From Sphagnum compactum (taxonomy: Eukaryota; Bryophyta; Sphagnopsida; Sphagnales), in NCBI GenBank assembly GCA_965153455.1, contig OZ234493.1, positions 10,840,213 through 10,904,212 of the forward strand: DNA of 64,000 bases. Reading direction: 5' to 3'. A program made the position numbers and the translations under genes. Under the pieces are notes generated by a model. The model saw only the letters and a list, made by a program, of their open reading frames with translations, was not told the DNA's origin and searched no databases. Position 1 is the first letter of the stretch, and every line of letters starts with the position of its first letter. Shown piece after piece: positions 25,783 to 37,743 of the stretch.

Positions 25783-28500
25783 CTTTGCATGGGGGCTGGG
25801 TATTTCTTTTGGAGCAAGTAAACAAAAGATATATGTTATATGCCAGAATTAATACATAACATATCCATATTTTGCAATGCATGTGATTATGATGGATTTG
25901 TTCAAATTATGGTGACCAAGTATTCAATATATCCTATTTTAAATTTTTTTTTTTATTCATTGCATTCTCAAACAAAATTCGTATCATATGTTTTTGGAAC
26001 CCCTTCACGGTCTACTACCAAATTTTTCGTTATAAAAATGCTTTGAATTTTTTATGCTATTGATTTTCTTTTTTGATAAAATGTTTGAAGTTGCATGTGT
26101 GTTCTTCTTTGTAATGCCAATTGCACAAGTAATGATCTTTCTTCACTTTGAAATGTGTCATTCTTGTGTTTGAAGACGTTTTTTTATCCGACATTTGTTT
26201 ACATGGTATGTATGGGATAAATAATGAAATATTCATTATTACCATTGTCCTACGATTAAGGCAAACGATGAACATTTACCTTTACCCTTACACATATATT
26301 GATAATTTGGTAAAACCTTTATACCTTTAACCAATTTGAAATTTTTTTTGGAAACATATATATTTTAATTTGACCAATTTTATTTTTTTTGAAATTTTGT
26401 ATTTACACTTGTTCAACTAATATATTAGGATCAATATCCCCACCCAACATTGATCAAAATTTATGGAACATCGATTCACATTGAGAGTAAAATAAATTGA
26501 ACAAAAATTTAAGATTAATTTGAATTCAACTTGTGGAGGTTAAAATTATCACTAAATGAACAAATGGTTATCTTGCAATATATTACTTACAAGTTTTGTT
26601 GTCCTCATGTGTGATTGTCACAAGGATAAATTTGTATTATCTTTCAATGGTGTGTTTAGATGATGAGGAAACCAACCTAATGCAAATAATTACTTGGCAA
26701 CCTTACGAATTTGATTAGTGTATCAATTTGTGTTCTAAAAACATGTACATATTATTTCAAGATGCAGAACATGATACTTGTAGCCCAATGGATTTAAAAA
26801 CTTTTATGCATCAAGGTATGTCGATTAGAGTGGCTTTTGCTTTGTTATTTGGATCATAAAAGTCAACAACTATTATTGTAATCCCTAGCCAAATTCAATA
26901 GTTTCAAGTTGAATAATTAATAAATTTTAAATTTTAGATTTGACAATTGGATTTTTTATTTTGAAATTTTCAACATGTAAAGAATGTTATAATTAAGAGA
27001 TCCACTTATGTCATGTACTTGGGGATGCACAATGTATCTAAATGGTTACATTATTAGGCATTCAAATGTGAAGACCATGTTTCAAATTTGATAGTTTATT
27101 TCAATATGTCTTTTCACATTGCTTGTAACATGTTTAATGTTACCGTTGCATCTTGCAATAAACTAGTCATGTATTTGTGTGTGTGTTTTTTTTTCCCCAA
27201 AAGGCCAATATCTTCATCTCAAAAATTGGAATTTGAATCTTTTCCTCAACAATATATCTCTTTAAAATGTTGAATTTGATAATCATGACTTGTAAAAGAC
27301 CTAGAAAACAAAAGTATCCTTGGGTGATACTATTAAAATTGTTGCATGCTCATTTTCTTGGACCCATTTCATATATTATTTATTTTGGTAAATTTTTGCG
27401 AAACAAATTTTTTTTAATGATTTTAACAATTTTTTTCACCCTTTAAAAATATAAAGATAAACTTAAATTAGCCACATCTAAACTTAGCATTTCATAGGTC
27501 ACCAATCATAGCAACATTTTGTAAAAATGTTACATCACACCTAGGATACCACAATATCTTGGTGGCTTTAGAATAGTAGTGCAATATAACTAATATAATT
27601 TGAAGTTTCTAATTTGGCACTACAATTTTTTATTTTGAAAATTTCGACATATAATGACTAAATAAAATATAATCACAAATTTTCTCATAAACTACATGTA
27701 TTTTCGATTAGATTGATCAAAATTATCTTGAGTTCAATTGTGCAAGGCATGGGTTTGAATACGGTTGCCTTGATTGGATTTCCATCTCTTTTTACATAAA
27801 GATTTTTTTTTCTAAAAATTTCAGCAAAAATGAAAATAATATAATTAATGTTGAAGTTGCCTAGGTACTACAGTAGTCACCGTTTAATGATAATTAAGGT
27901 TGGGGATCCCATCAAAAAAAATTAAAATTTAGGAAACATGTAAGTAAGGATTTTCATTATAATTTTTTAGTGAGTAAATTTACCAAGTTATATAGAATTT
28001 GAAACTTTAATGATGTCAAAAATATTTTTTATTTTGATGTGATTAATCATTACATTTTTAAAAAAGTTTTAAGAATGTAACAATGTTTTGTTTTTTTTTT
28101 TCAATTTTTTGGTTAGGAACACAAGTTTGAAACATATTTAGGATCCTTGTTAAAAAATAATTTTCTAAGCTACTTTTGATGATATTCTATTTGATGTTTT
28201 TAATAAATAATTAATTGAATAGGAATGGTACCTAAACCCTTAGCTCCTCACATTAGGAATAGAAAGATGTGTGAGAGATTTGGGGAGGTCTTGAGTTCAT
28301 TTCCTTGAAAATTTATCAATGTAGGTTCAAGTTTTTATTTTTTCAACAACCCCTTTTGATTCAAAATTTAATAAATGTTGAATATTAGTTGTACTTATGG
28401 TATTTTTTGTCTAGCATCAAAATTCAATTATTATATGTTGAAAACTAATTTTGTTCAATTTTGATTGGAGTGAATTAAAGATATAATAATACAAAAATGG
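25783..28500. other. AT-rich intergenic DNA, nothing recognised
   Basis: No gene, RNA or ordered repeat was seen. Short ORFs are composition-driven. Confidence 0.45.
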
Positions 28501-28505
28501 TATAA

Positions 28506-28646
28506 TTGCTACAAGAAAATGTGATCTTTCCTTCATCAATTGGCCATGGTTCATGACACATGTGTGAGGTAAATGGATGATTTACTTCACAAGTGTCATG
28601 ACCCGTGACCTACTAATGTAGGAAAAACCACATTCTATTGTAGTGT
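28506..28646. mobile_element. Hairpin MITE-like element, about 140 bp
   Basis: The two halves are inverted copies. The left side runs 'gctacaagaaaatgtgatct', then 'catgacacatgtgtgaggta'. The right side read in reverse gives 'cactacaatagaatgtgg' and a matching 'catgacac' arm. The centre is a near-perfect stem at 28,551-28,600. The ends resemble 'CACTACAAGAAA', the terminal phrase of CACTA-type DNA transposons, so a small non-autonomous derivative is inferred. No target duplication could be confirmed. Confidence 0.6.
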
Positions 28647-29654
28647 AGGGAAAATTAGATAGACAAAAGTTCAAAACTTGAATTTCTATCACATTTTTGA
28701 AGCATTAACAAGACCCAAAATAATATTTTTAAAATATTGCAAAATTAAGGGATTGAATAACATGATATAAAGAGGATGAACACATGTGTATATCCTCTCT
28801 TCCAAAGAAAAAACGATGATTACAATATATGGTGTTGATAATAGAAATTATTTTTTGGACAACTACATTTTACTTATGAACTAAGGGATCATTTTTTATT
28901 GGTTGTAGAATTATGTTACTTACACATTCTATAATCTCGCATTGATAAGTGGACCATGATTCAATTTCTTGCCTAAACCTTGTTTGAGTTCAACTTTTCT
29001 GAAGAACTAAATTCTAAAGGTTAATGAATATGAAAAATTAGGTTCAAAACTTAATGAGATGTTGTATGAAATTAAAGAAACTAGTTGGAACCAAAATCAA
29101 AGGTTCCATCAAATTGAAGAACAACTTCGTGAGGTTTTATTTCAAAAGGTTAGAATCGGACAATAGTAATGTGGACCAATGTTGGATAGGTTCTAAAACA
29201 TTGAAAATCAACTTGGGTTTCATGGTAGTTCTTTTTTAAAAATTCAATAAATATAAGCTAGTAAAAAAACCAACAATTCCATAATAGGATTATGACTTGA
29301 GAACCAAGTAACTTATATTAACCCTAACCTTCAACCCTATATAAGTTACAAATGTAGCATTCAATTTTGATTATCAAGGATAGGATCTAGTTAAGAAGGA
29401 TTTCGCTTTAAGCTCCATACTAAATAGGTTGTAGCAAGGTTGTCAAAACCAATGTGATTCAGTCATTTTGCATCAAACATCACATTGGCATCTGTCTTGA
29501 TATGTTTGTCACATTCGTCAAGACTAACACATGAAAAACATTAATTACACTTAGGTTGCCTTTGTTATGTATGGTGACAAAAAATGGATTTGATCATCAC
29601 ATAATTAGCGACCAAATTTTCAACTTTCTTGTCATTGAACTAAAGAATTGAAAC

Positions 29655-30075
29655 TTTTCGATCCCCATAATTATCAACTAAATTTTTTCGGTCCACCTAA
29701 TTTTTTTATACAAATTGCCCAAAAAAATTTAGTCGTTTGATCAAAGTGGCCATTGATCCAACGTCTAATTTTTTTTGTCATTGCCCAAAACATTTCAGTC
29801 AATGCCCAATTTTTTTTAATAATGCCCAATTTCATATGCCAATTTAGGTGATCAAAAAATTTCGATTATTAGATTGGGTGATTGAAAAATTTGTGTCATC
29901 GACTATGGCAAAAAAAAGTGCGCAACCAAATACATTTGGGTGCTAACCAAAATTTATTGGGCAACGATCAATGGCCATTCTCAATTGGACAACTTAATTT
30001 TTTCGACAACTTGCAAAAAGAAATTGGGTGGACCGAAAAAATTTGATCACCAACTATGGTGATTGAAAGTTGACG
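29655..30075. mobile_element. Fold-back element with arms of about 130 bp
   Basis: The left arm (about 29,660-29,790) contains 'aaattttttcggtccaccta' and 'gatcaaagtggccattgatc'. The right arm (about 29,945-30,070) carries the reverse complements: 'gatcaatggccattctcaat' and 'gggtggaccgaaaaaattt'. Order and spacing are conserved, so the region can fold into a long imperfect hairpin. Related 'tggtgac(c/t)aaaaatgg' phrases flank it at 29,567 and 30,231. An old inverted-repeat transposon is inferred. Confidence 0.65.
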
Positions 30076-31270
30076 ATTGAAAGCTTTTGGCATGTAATAT
30101 GTTTTTGGAAACCTCTCAATGAACATTACTCTTGGTGATCAAAAATTCAATTACCTGCAACAAAAACTAAAGTCACTAGCGACTGAAAAAAGTTTTGGGT
30201 TACCAAATTATTGTTTTCAATCACCTTATGTATGGTGACTAAAAATGGTTTTTGGTTGCCATCCAGGAAAACTTGATTGTTCGATACTGATCGAAAGTTT
30301 TTGGTCACCAACAACTAAATTTGGAAAGGGGGCTTGTAATATACTTTTGGAAAGCTCTTATCGAACTCTATGTGCAACGACTAAGGGCAACCAAAAATTC
30401 AGTTACTAGTTATAAAAAATATTGGTTTTGCAAGCTACTAGTTTATTAATGTTTGTTAAAGGTCTGATGTTGGTTGGAAACCAGTTATGTATTTTGGTTT
30501 TTGTTCAGCCTATGGCAATAATTAATGAAAATGCACACCTTTGACTGCATGTTTTTTCTCAATGGTGGTCAACTTTTATGGTAGTCACATTTCACATATG
30601 TTTTGGTTGTCAACAATGGTGACATGGTTACAACGTACAAGCTCAGATGTTCAATTATACCCCAAATTCATTCAAGTTTGCTCTTGTTTCTTAATCTTTT
30701 TTCTAACTAGGTTTTGGGTGCAAGTAGAGCTTGAGCTGCAATGGGCAGCACCTTTTTAGGGTTAGGGTTCAAATCCCCTTCAAGCTATTTAGGGTTTAGT
30801 GTTCTCAATTGATATTTCTTATTGTGAATCTGTTTGAAAAATTTTACATCAATGTTGAGATTGTAGGATAAGCGCACAGGGATTCTGAAAGAACAATTGG
30901 CTGCTATAAAACTTAGTTGGAAGCATTGCAACATAATAAAGAGGATCAGATGAAGCAATTTATGGAGGTGAAAAGGCATATAACACACATTTTTGGGGAA
31001 AATACAACAACATAAGCTATAGACTTCTACTTTAGTTGAGGAGATCAGCATCCGACATTAAGGAGGCTGGAAAAGTATAATGTTTAGCTTCAAAAGCTTC
31101 AAAGGGAAAAGGTTAGTAAATTTTCATTTTGGGAAATAAAAGTTCAATGCAACTTGCAAGTGAACAAATTATAGGGACTCTTTTGGTGAATAATCCTTTG
31201 TTAGTCGCCGCCATGAAAGAGTCTAAGTTTTGAATTTTTGCAGACAGACATATGTGCATATGTTGTACCC

Positions 31271-32838
31271 ATGCTAAAAAATTGTCTATGATATATAGAC
31301 CTAGAAAGGAACGGCTATTCAAGGCGGTGATCAAGTTTGCTTCGCGTCCAGACCTAGCCACCTTAAATAGTTTTTAGCAGGTGCCCAAGTTGATATGCCA
31401 CAAGAAGCCTTGCAAGTTTTGGATATCGTGTTTTGGGAGCTTCCTACACATCAGTAATTATTGCTACACACCTTTTATTGATAGCTCTTTGATTTGCTTC
31501 TCACAGGATATGATTTTGTGGGTACCACTTAAATTCTCTAACAAATTGTTATGCTATATCATTGAGAGATTAAAGAAATCTGGAGTTTCTTCTTAAGACA
31601 ACAAACACTAAACAAACATTGTTTTGTGACTATTGGTGGTGCAATTAATTATTTTGGTTGCTTGAATTCTTTTGTTGCTGTGTAGGTATACACTAATAGG
31701 GCGTTCATTTTACTCGCCCATCTTGGTTTGACAATACCTCTTGGTGATGGGCTTGGAAAGCTAGTGGGACTTTTATCAAAATATACACCCAACTCAAATG
31801 GGCTTGTCCCTCAACATTGGTAGGAGCCATGGTGGTCAACACCCTCTCCTTCAATTTGGGTTTAATTGTTCATGCTTGCTGAATGTGTGTGATTGATTAC
31901 TGATATGTTTTGTACTAGTGTGGGGAGTGACATGTGTCACATATTACTCTTTCATATTAACACTTGAAAGCAATTAGGATTATCCATTTTCATGCTCTGT
32001 GGGTTTTTTTAGACATGTTATCAGTTACATTCATCAAGTTAAAGCTTGTTTTGGATTTTGTTTAAATTTTGTTCAACAAGCAAGTACTTGGCCCTTTGTC
32101 TAATTCTGACCAAAACAAGGTACGTTCTTGGTGTGGAAGTTTATTAAAATTTCTTGTTGTGACTTTTATACAATAGTCACACCAGATACCTGCCTATAAG
32201 AACCTTGAAATTTAGCACCCTAAAGCAGACAACGCCCTAGGCTGAAAATGGTCTTGTGATGGGTGATTCCCAAGATAACAACACATTGCCTAGGTGCATA
32301 ATATACCTATGTAAAAGTTGTTTGTGGTTGCAGGGGAAGATATTATCTGTCATGTTGGTTTTGTGGAGTTGAATTGTTGAAGTTTTTTAAAAAAAATTGT
32401 TGCCTAAACCTATTTTGCATTATAAATGATTGTTTATGTAATGTCTATATGCCAAAGTTTGAATTGTATGTGATTGCTCGTGAAGTTTAAACAAATGTCT
32501 TTGGTGTGGTGTTGTAGTTTATGTCCTTTTGTGATTTGGTGCATATAAAAAAGGCATTACATGGTTTGAAGGTTGAAGTGACCCATCGTGGAAGCATGTG
32601 GTGAAAATATCGTATTACAGATATTACCAAGCAGCAAATAGAGGAATTGTAATACGCATCTTCTCTTTGTTCTAATGATGTTTTTTGTTATTGATTTGTA
32701 GTTTTGTTGGGTACTATTGTTGGGTTGTGAACCCGGAAATCCTTGTGCAATAACATAACTTTTTGTAGATTCCCTATTGATGACAAGGGCACTGTGAAGT
32801 CTATGGTTGACTACTTTAAGGAGATTTAGAAATTCTCT
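31271..32838 (+). pseudogene. Argonaute (AGO1-clade) pseudogene fragment with introns retained
   Basis: Five exon remnants in order match the N-terminal/L1/PAZ part of plant AGO1. They are: 31,271-31,453 ('ERLFKAVIKFASRPDL', then after a frame change 'PQEALQVLDIVFWELPT'); 31,686-31,819 ('IGRSFYSP', 'PTQMGLSLNI'); 32,013-32,119 (a 'DM.S..FI' block, 'LDFV', 'GPLSNSDQNK'); 32,539-32,648 ('LHGLKVEVTHRGSM', 'KYRITDIT'); and 32,769-32,838 ('FPIDDKGTVKSMVDYF'). Splice-like GT and AG pairs still bound most of them, so this derives from genomic duplication rather than a retrocopy. In-frame stops occur in exons 1, 2, 3, 4 and 5, and one frameshift near 31,370. No N-terminal, MID or PIWI part was found. 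A dispersed repeat begins where the PAZ exon breaks off. It cannot make a functional Argonaute. Confidence 0.9.
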
Positions 32839-32839
32839 A

Positions 32840-33110
32840 TTTGGTATCTGAAGCAAATGCAACAGAAACTTAGGATGATGCATATTTTGTACAATGGTTT
32901 TGCTCCAATTTCAGGTAGGTTTATTATATAGTAATTTACACCCATCGTCTGTCATTGGAAACTACCGATGAAGTTAATGGGTAGTTATGGTAGCTTGTCT
33001 TCATTACAATTCATGATGAAAGTGATGGTTTGGTACTTTGTGAGCAACCTCATAAGGTTATGATGACAAGCATTCTTGTGGAATTTTTTTTGTTTTTCAT
33101 AGATATGAAT
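32840..33110 (-). repeat. Dispersed repeat, copy 2 of 4 (inverse orientation)
   Basis: This is the reverse complement of the repeat at 8,630-8,920. It starts with 'caacagaaacttaggatgat' and 'caatggttttgc', continues through 'atgggtagttatggtagctt' and 'gatgaaagtgatgg', and ends with 'ttttcatagatatg'. Its left boundary coincides with loss of Argonaute similarity, implying insertion into the old PAZ exon. Divergence from the other copies is moderate. Confidence 0.78.
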
Positions 33111-36100
33111 AATGAAGTGTGGTTTTTGCTTTATGGTTATTTTGATGGTGTGGTTGTTAGGCATGGGAACAATTCAAGACATTGTTTTTGTTTTATCTTA
33201 AGCAGGTGAAGACCCTTGCCTATTGTTTGAATCACATATGTTATTTCCTATTTTGTGTCTCCTTTCACCATGTTCCCAACCAAGATTCATTTGGAAGTTA
33301 AATCTAATAGAATGTTTTGAAATCACAATCGTGTTTTTGTTGAGATTTCTTTGGAATTTCATGGATATGTTTTATCATCACTTCATGGTACAGGTGTTAC
33401 AAGATTATTACAAAAGCCATGTTGATGCAATAGTTGGACCACGAAGGCTTTTCATCACTAGCAAAACCTTTTAGTGATAGGATTGATTCTAGTATTTGAA
33501 ACACCTTCACCCACCTTAATTTGTTATGTTAGAGAAGAATGTGTTCACTGTTTTTTTATTTAGTAGGATTTTTGTCTTTCCATTGTTTAAGGGCATGATA
33601 TGTGGCTCTCTAAAGGTGCAAAAACCAATTTGTTCCACTATGGTTTTTTTTTCACTGTTGTTGGATATTCAAATTGGGGCTATTGGACCCTTTTTTCAAC
33701 CTATTAGGCTTAGTACCTTTTGCAACAAATTGCTAGATCACATTGAACCAATGTCTATTGCCTCTTTAAATTTTATTTGTATTCATAGAAATGAATGAAC
33801 ACTGGGGGTAATCTTTCTCTCATTGCAATTTTAAAGCACATTTTCATGTAACACCAACATACATTGTTGTTTCTTTTTGTTGCACATGAAATGGTTTTGG
33901 CCAATTGTGCTTTTTGAGTGGTAAAATGCAAGGCCCCACCTGGTTCAAGAATCAATCAATATTTGAGACTAGAGGATTTATTTATTTTGCAATATGTAAT
34001 ATATATCTTGCAACAAGAGTTTTTAAGCATCTAGTGCAAGTTGGTTATGTTTTATTATCATTATTGTCTTGGAATGTTGGTTCTAGAGAGAGTTCTAATA
34101 AACTACACAAATATCTCTTTACATGATGAAAAAATTAAGCTAATATCTGTGTTTGCATATGATTTTGATAAAACTTGATTATGCTTTTTGTGGGCTTAAT
34201 GGAAATCGTAAGCCCTTGTCTCGTTTTTTTTTGCATGTTTTTTACACATGTTCTAACAAGGAAATTGTTATATTGGGGCTATGCTCAGCTCTACCTACCA
34301 CCACCTTTTTTCTAGAAAATCCCTAAACCCTTCCACATGAATTCGTGAGGACATTCGCATTCCGTATACAAACTCAATGGTGTGATTTTTCAAGGTTGTT
34401 ATTTATTAATTTTTGTGAAATCCAAAAATTCTCCTTAGCAAAATTACCCAAATTTAAGGAAAGAAATAAAATTCTGTAAAAAAAAAAATTGGTACTAATT
34501 TGTTGTCTTTTGTCTTTTGAAAAACATATGGAGGGCCTTTGAAAAAGAAAGTATAGATTGACAACTCTTCACATTCTATAGCAAATAAAACCTGTCATAT
34601 TGAAGCAGTTGTCGCCACAACGCTACAATGCTAAAAATTCAATAGCCAATAAAACTTAAATATTAAAATAATATTTAGCCACTTGAACATACAACACTTT
34701 GCAATTCGTCGCTAGCAAGTTATGAATATACACAAATTATGTTAGCCACATCTAAAGAAAAATATATTTTTTGTAGTCAATTGGATCCACCTACCCCAAG
34801 AAAAATAGCTACATGAGCATACAAGCATTGACAATTTGTAGCCAATCAACCTACCTCACAAATTTGAAAAAAAAAAAACACTAGTTTCATCGTTAAATAA
34901 TCCTCAATATAGTGAAATGAAAATTTGTGAAAATATGAAGTTCACATGTTGAATATCATCAAAATTATCATAGACTACACTATGAGTAATTTCACTACTC
35001 ATATGACAATATTATAGTAGATGATGGAAAACATATAATATTTTTTAAAAAAGGAATTCATTTTTTGAAAAAAAATTATTCGATTTGTCAATGTGGAAAA
35101 TTGACCCTTGACTACGGTACTATATTAAAAACAAGTACACTTGTGAACAATTTGGTGGCCTTGCCTACCAAGGCAAGGACATTGTGTTAAGATTCACTAT
35201 AGAGTAGAGTAGCTTAAGGGATTTTGGCCCCTAGGTAATAAATAATAGGTCTATTTTTTATATGAGGATATTTGAAAGATGATATTTTGGCTTGTGTTGA
35301 AACTTGAGATTATTAGTTATAGAGAGTTATAATAATATCTTGAAGGATTTTGATTTTGAAGATTATATTTTGGCATGGTGAAATATTTGAGTTTCTATAA
35401 TTCTTCCTTTTCCTTAAGATGTTTTTAAATGTAAATGGCAAGGCCAAACACATCCCTTGTTTATAAGAAGAAGAAGAAGGTGGTCATAGTGGCCACCACT
35501 ACCACCACCACCACTCAGCTAGGAACACATGATATTCACATAGTTTAATAAAACCCTAAACCCTAGAATGGAAAGTCCTAGGGTTTACAAAGGTTGGTAC
35601 TTTTTTTGTATTGGGATTGCTCAATTTCAAACCACCACAACATGGGTTGGGTTTGCCTAACCTTCTTTCTTTCAATCACAAGGACCCACATGTGGGTCTT
35701 CTTCAATGACTAAACTAGTTCACACAACAACCATTTTTTTCCTTCCCCTTGGGGTTGGTACCATGTAGATATATTAATAGGTGAATAGGTAAAAAAACCT
35801 TTGCATTTATTAAATTGTTTGTGGGACATAATTGCATAATTACATAAATTTAAAAGATTATTTGTTCATTGACAAAAATGTTTTTTGAAAGGACAAATGA
35901 CCCAAAATTGGAAAAAAATCAAACAAAATTTTCCATTTTGATTTTGATTTTGATTTTGATTTTTTTCAAAATTGTTTGCCCTCCTTGTCCTCGTCCTCTC
36001 ATTGGGTGTTTCTACAAACTCATGAACATAATATTATAAAAGCCTGAAAATAAATTTTCCTTTTTGAAATTTATAGGGGATCTCACACAAAAGAATCTCC

Positions 36101-36300
36101 ATAAACATATTAGGGTTTGTTAAAACCCTAATCCTAATTTTTGCCGTTTGTAGTTTTAGAAAGCAACCTCACCACACACACACACACACACACACAACAG
36201 AATTCTCAGAATTTTCAGAATCTCATCAAAACCTAACATTTTCTTTTTTCCCCTCTTAATTTTTTAAAATTAAAAAAATAAATCCAACAAAGAATGAAAT
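33111..36300. other. AT-rich intergenic DNA, nothing recognised
   Basis: No further Argonaute exons (MID, PIWI) were found downstream of the relic. There is an ACC-type run at 35,492-35,513 and a CA run at 36,174-36,196. ORFs of 60-90 codons here have no motif. Confidence 0.45.
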
Positions 36301-37743
36301 GAACACAATCAACGAACGAATGAATGGGTGAAGGAATGATGAAATCCACAACAACCAAAAAAAAAGAAAAAGAAAAAGAAAAAAGAGATTATTTTTGTTG
36401 TTGTTGTTGCAGATTCAAAACCAGAGAGATGAATTCTGAAGTAGTTAGATCAGAAGCAGCCAAATTCAATTTGGGGTTTGTTGTTGTTGTTGTTGTTGTT
36501 TTTCTCCAGAGGAACTCTTGGTTGCAGTGGCAGAGAGATTGTTACTTGGAGGAATAGTAGTAGTAGTAGTAGTAGTCATCAGATCAGCAGAAAGCACGAA
36601 AGTTTCAAATTGTGGGTTTGAACATTGTTTGTTTGTTTGTTTGTTGATTGATTTTCCCCAGGAATGTTATTAGTTGGGAATGGAAACCAGAAAGATTGTG
36701 GAAAAAAAATTAGATCAGAAGGAGCAAAATCTTGGGTTTGTTTTATGTTGTTTTTGTGAGGAATTTGAGGTTTGGGTTTGTTTATTGTTTCTCTGGGATT
36801 CACTTTTTGTAGTATGTACTACATTTTGCCCTCCTTTTGTTGCTTTCCCATTGCTGCCACTGATCATCTGTTGTTGCTGCTAGTGGGTTGTCAGTACTAT
36901 TTTGGTACCATTGTTGTTGTTGTTGTTGTTGTTGTGGGAGCTTGTGGGTTGCTCCTCCCTGTTGTTGTTGTTTGTTGTTGGAGCTTGTTGAGCAACAGTG
37001 GTGCAATTTTTTTTCCTCCCAAGCTTTTGTGGTTGAACCCAATTGCTATATGTAGCAAACTATGTCATGAACATTTGATGGCAGCATCCAGCAGCAGCCA
37101 CAGATTCAGCTTCAGTCTCTTCTTCACCTTTTAGTCTTTTGTATTAGTATCAAGAGTGCAGCTTCTGGGATTTTTTTTTTGGTCTATCTTCAATCCACAG
37201 TGGATGGGTATTCTTGTTGTTTTCAAGGTTTTCTTGCAGCCTGTTTCTGTTTCAGAGTGTATGTAAAAGAAGCTTCTGAAAATGTTGGAGGATTTTTGAT
37301 TTGTGATTTGGGGAGTTTACAATTTGCTGCTCTTTCATTGCAAAAGAGTTTTAGTCTTCTCTGTTGATGATCGAGCTTCTTTGTGCCTTCTTTTTCCAAG
37401 CTTTGTTGTTGTTGTTGTCTCTCATGAGCAAGAACCACATTGTTCTTTGTGCAAAACTTTGTTCTTGTTCTTGTTCTTGTTCTGTTTTTTTTTTTTTGCA
37501 ATTGAGGTTTGTCAGACAAGTCTGACATTGTTTTGATGGTAGTTTTATGAGGAAGGTGGCTTTGTTGTTCTCTGGTGAACAACATTGCAGCAGCAAATCT
37601 TGGCTCTCTCAATTGTTGTTGACTCTGCAAGGAGCTTTAGACCCAGGAAGGAGGAGGTTCCACTTGCAGCAGTAGTAGTACCTGATTCCTCTAGAAACTG
37701 TCTTGATACCTCTGATAGAAGAAGCTCTCCATAGCCACAGTAA
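36301..37743 (+). promoter_or_regulatory. 5' leader and upstream region of the WD40 gene
   Basis: Before the WD40 ATG at 37,744 lie repeated TTG/GTT tracts (36,394-36,410, 36,479-36,500, 36,912-36,935, 36,960-36,980, 37,404-37,418), an AGT run at 36,556-36,576, a TTTG run at 36,627-36,643 and a TTCTTG run at 37,461-37,481. Several tracts end in pyrimidine-rich 'cag' sites, so leader introns are possible. No TATA box or transcription start can be assigned. Upstream ATGs exist in this leader. Confidence 0.35.

Noticed and set aside
33381-33474. 'QDYYKSHVDAIVGPRR' considered as a further Argonaute exon
   Set aside because: It does not match MID or PIWI segments in order. Similarity to Argonaute ends near 32,838.
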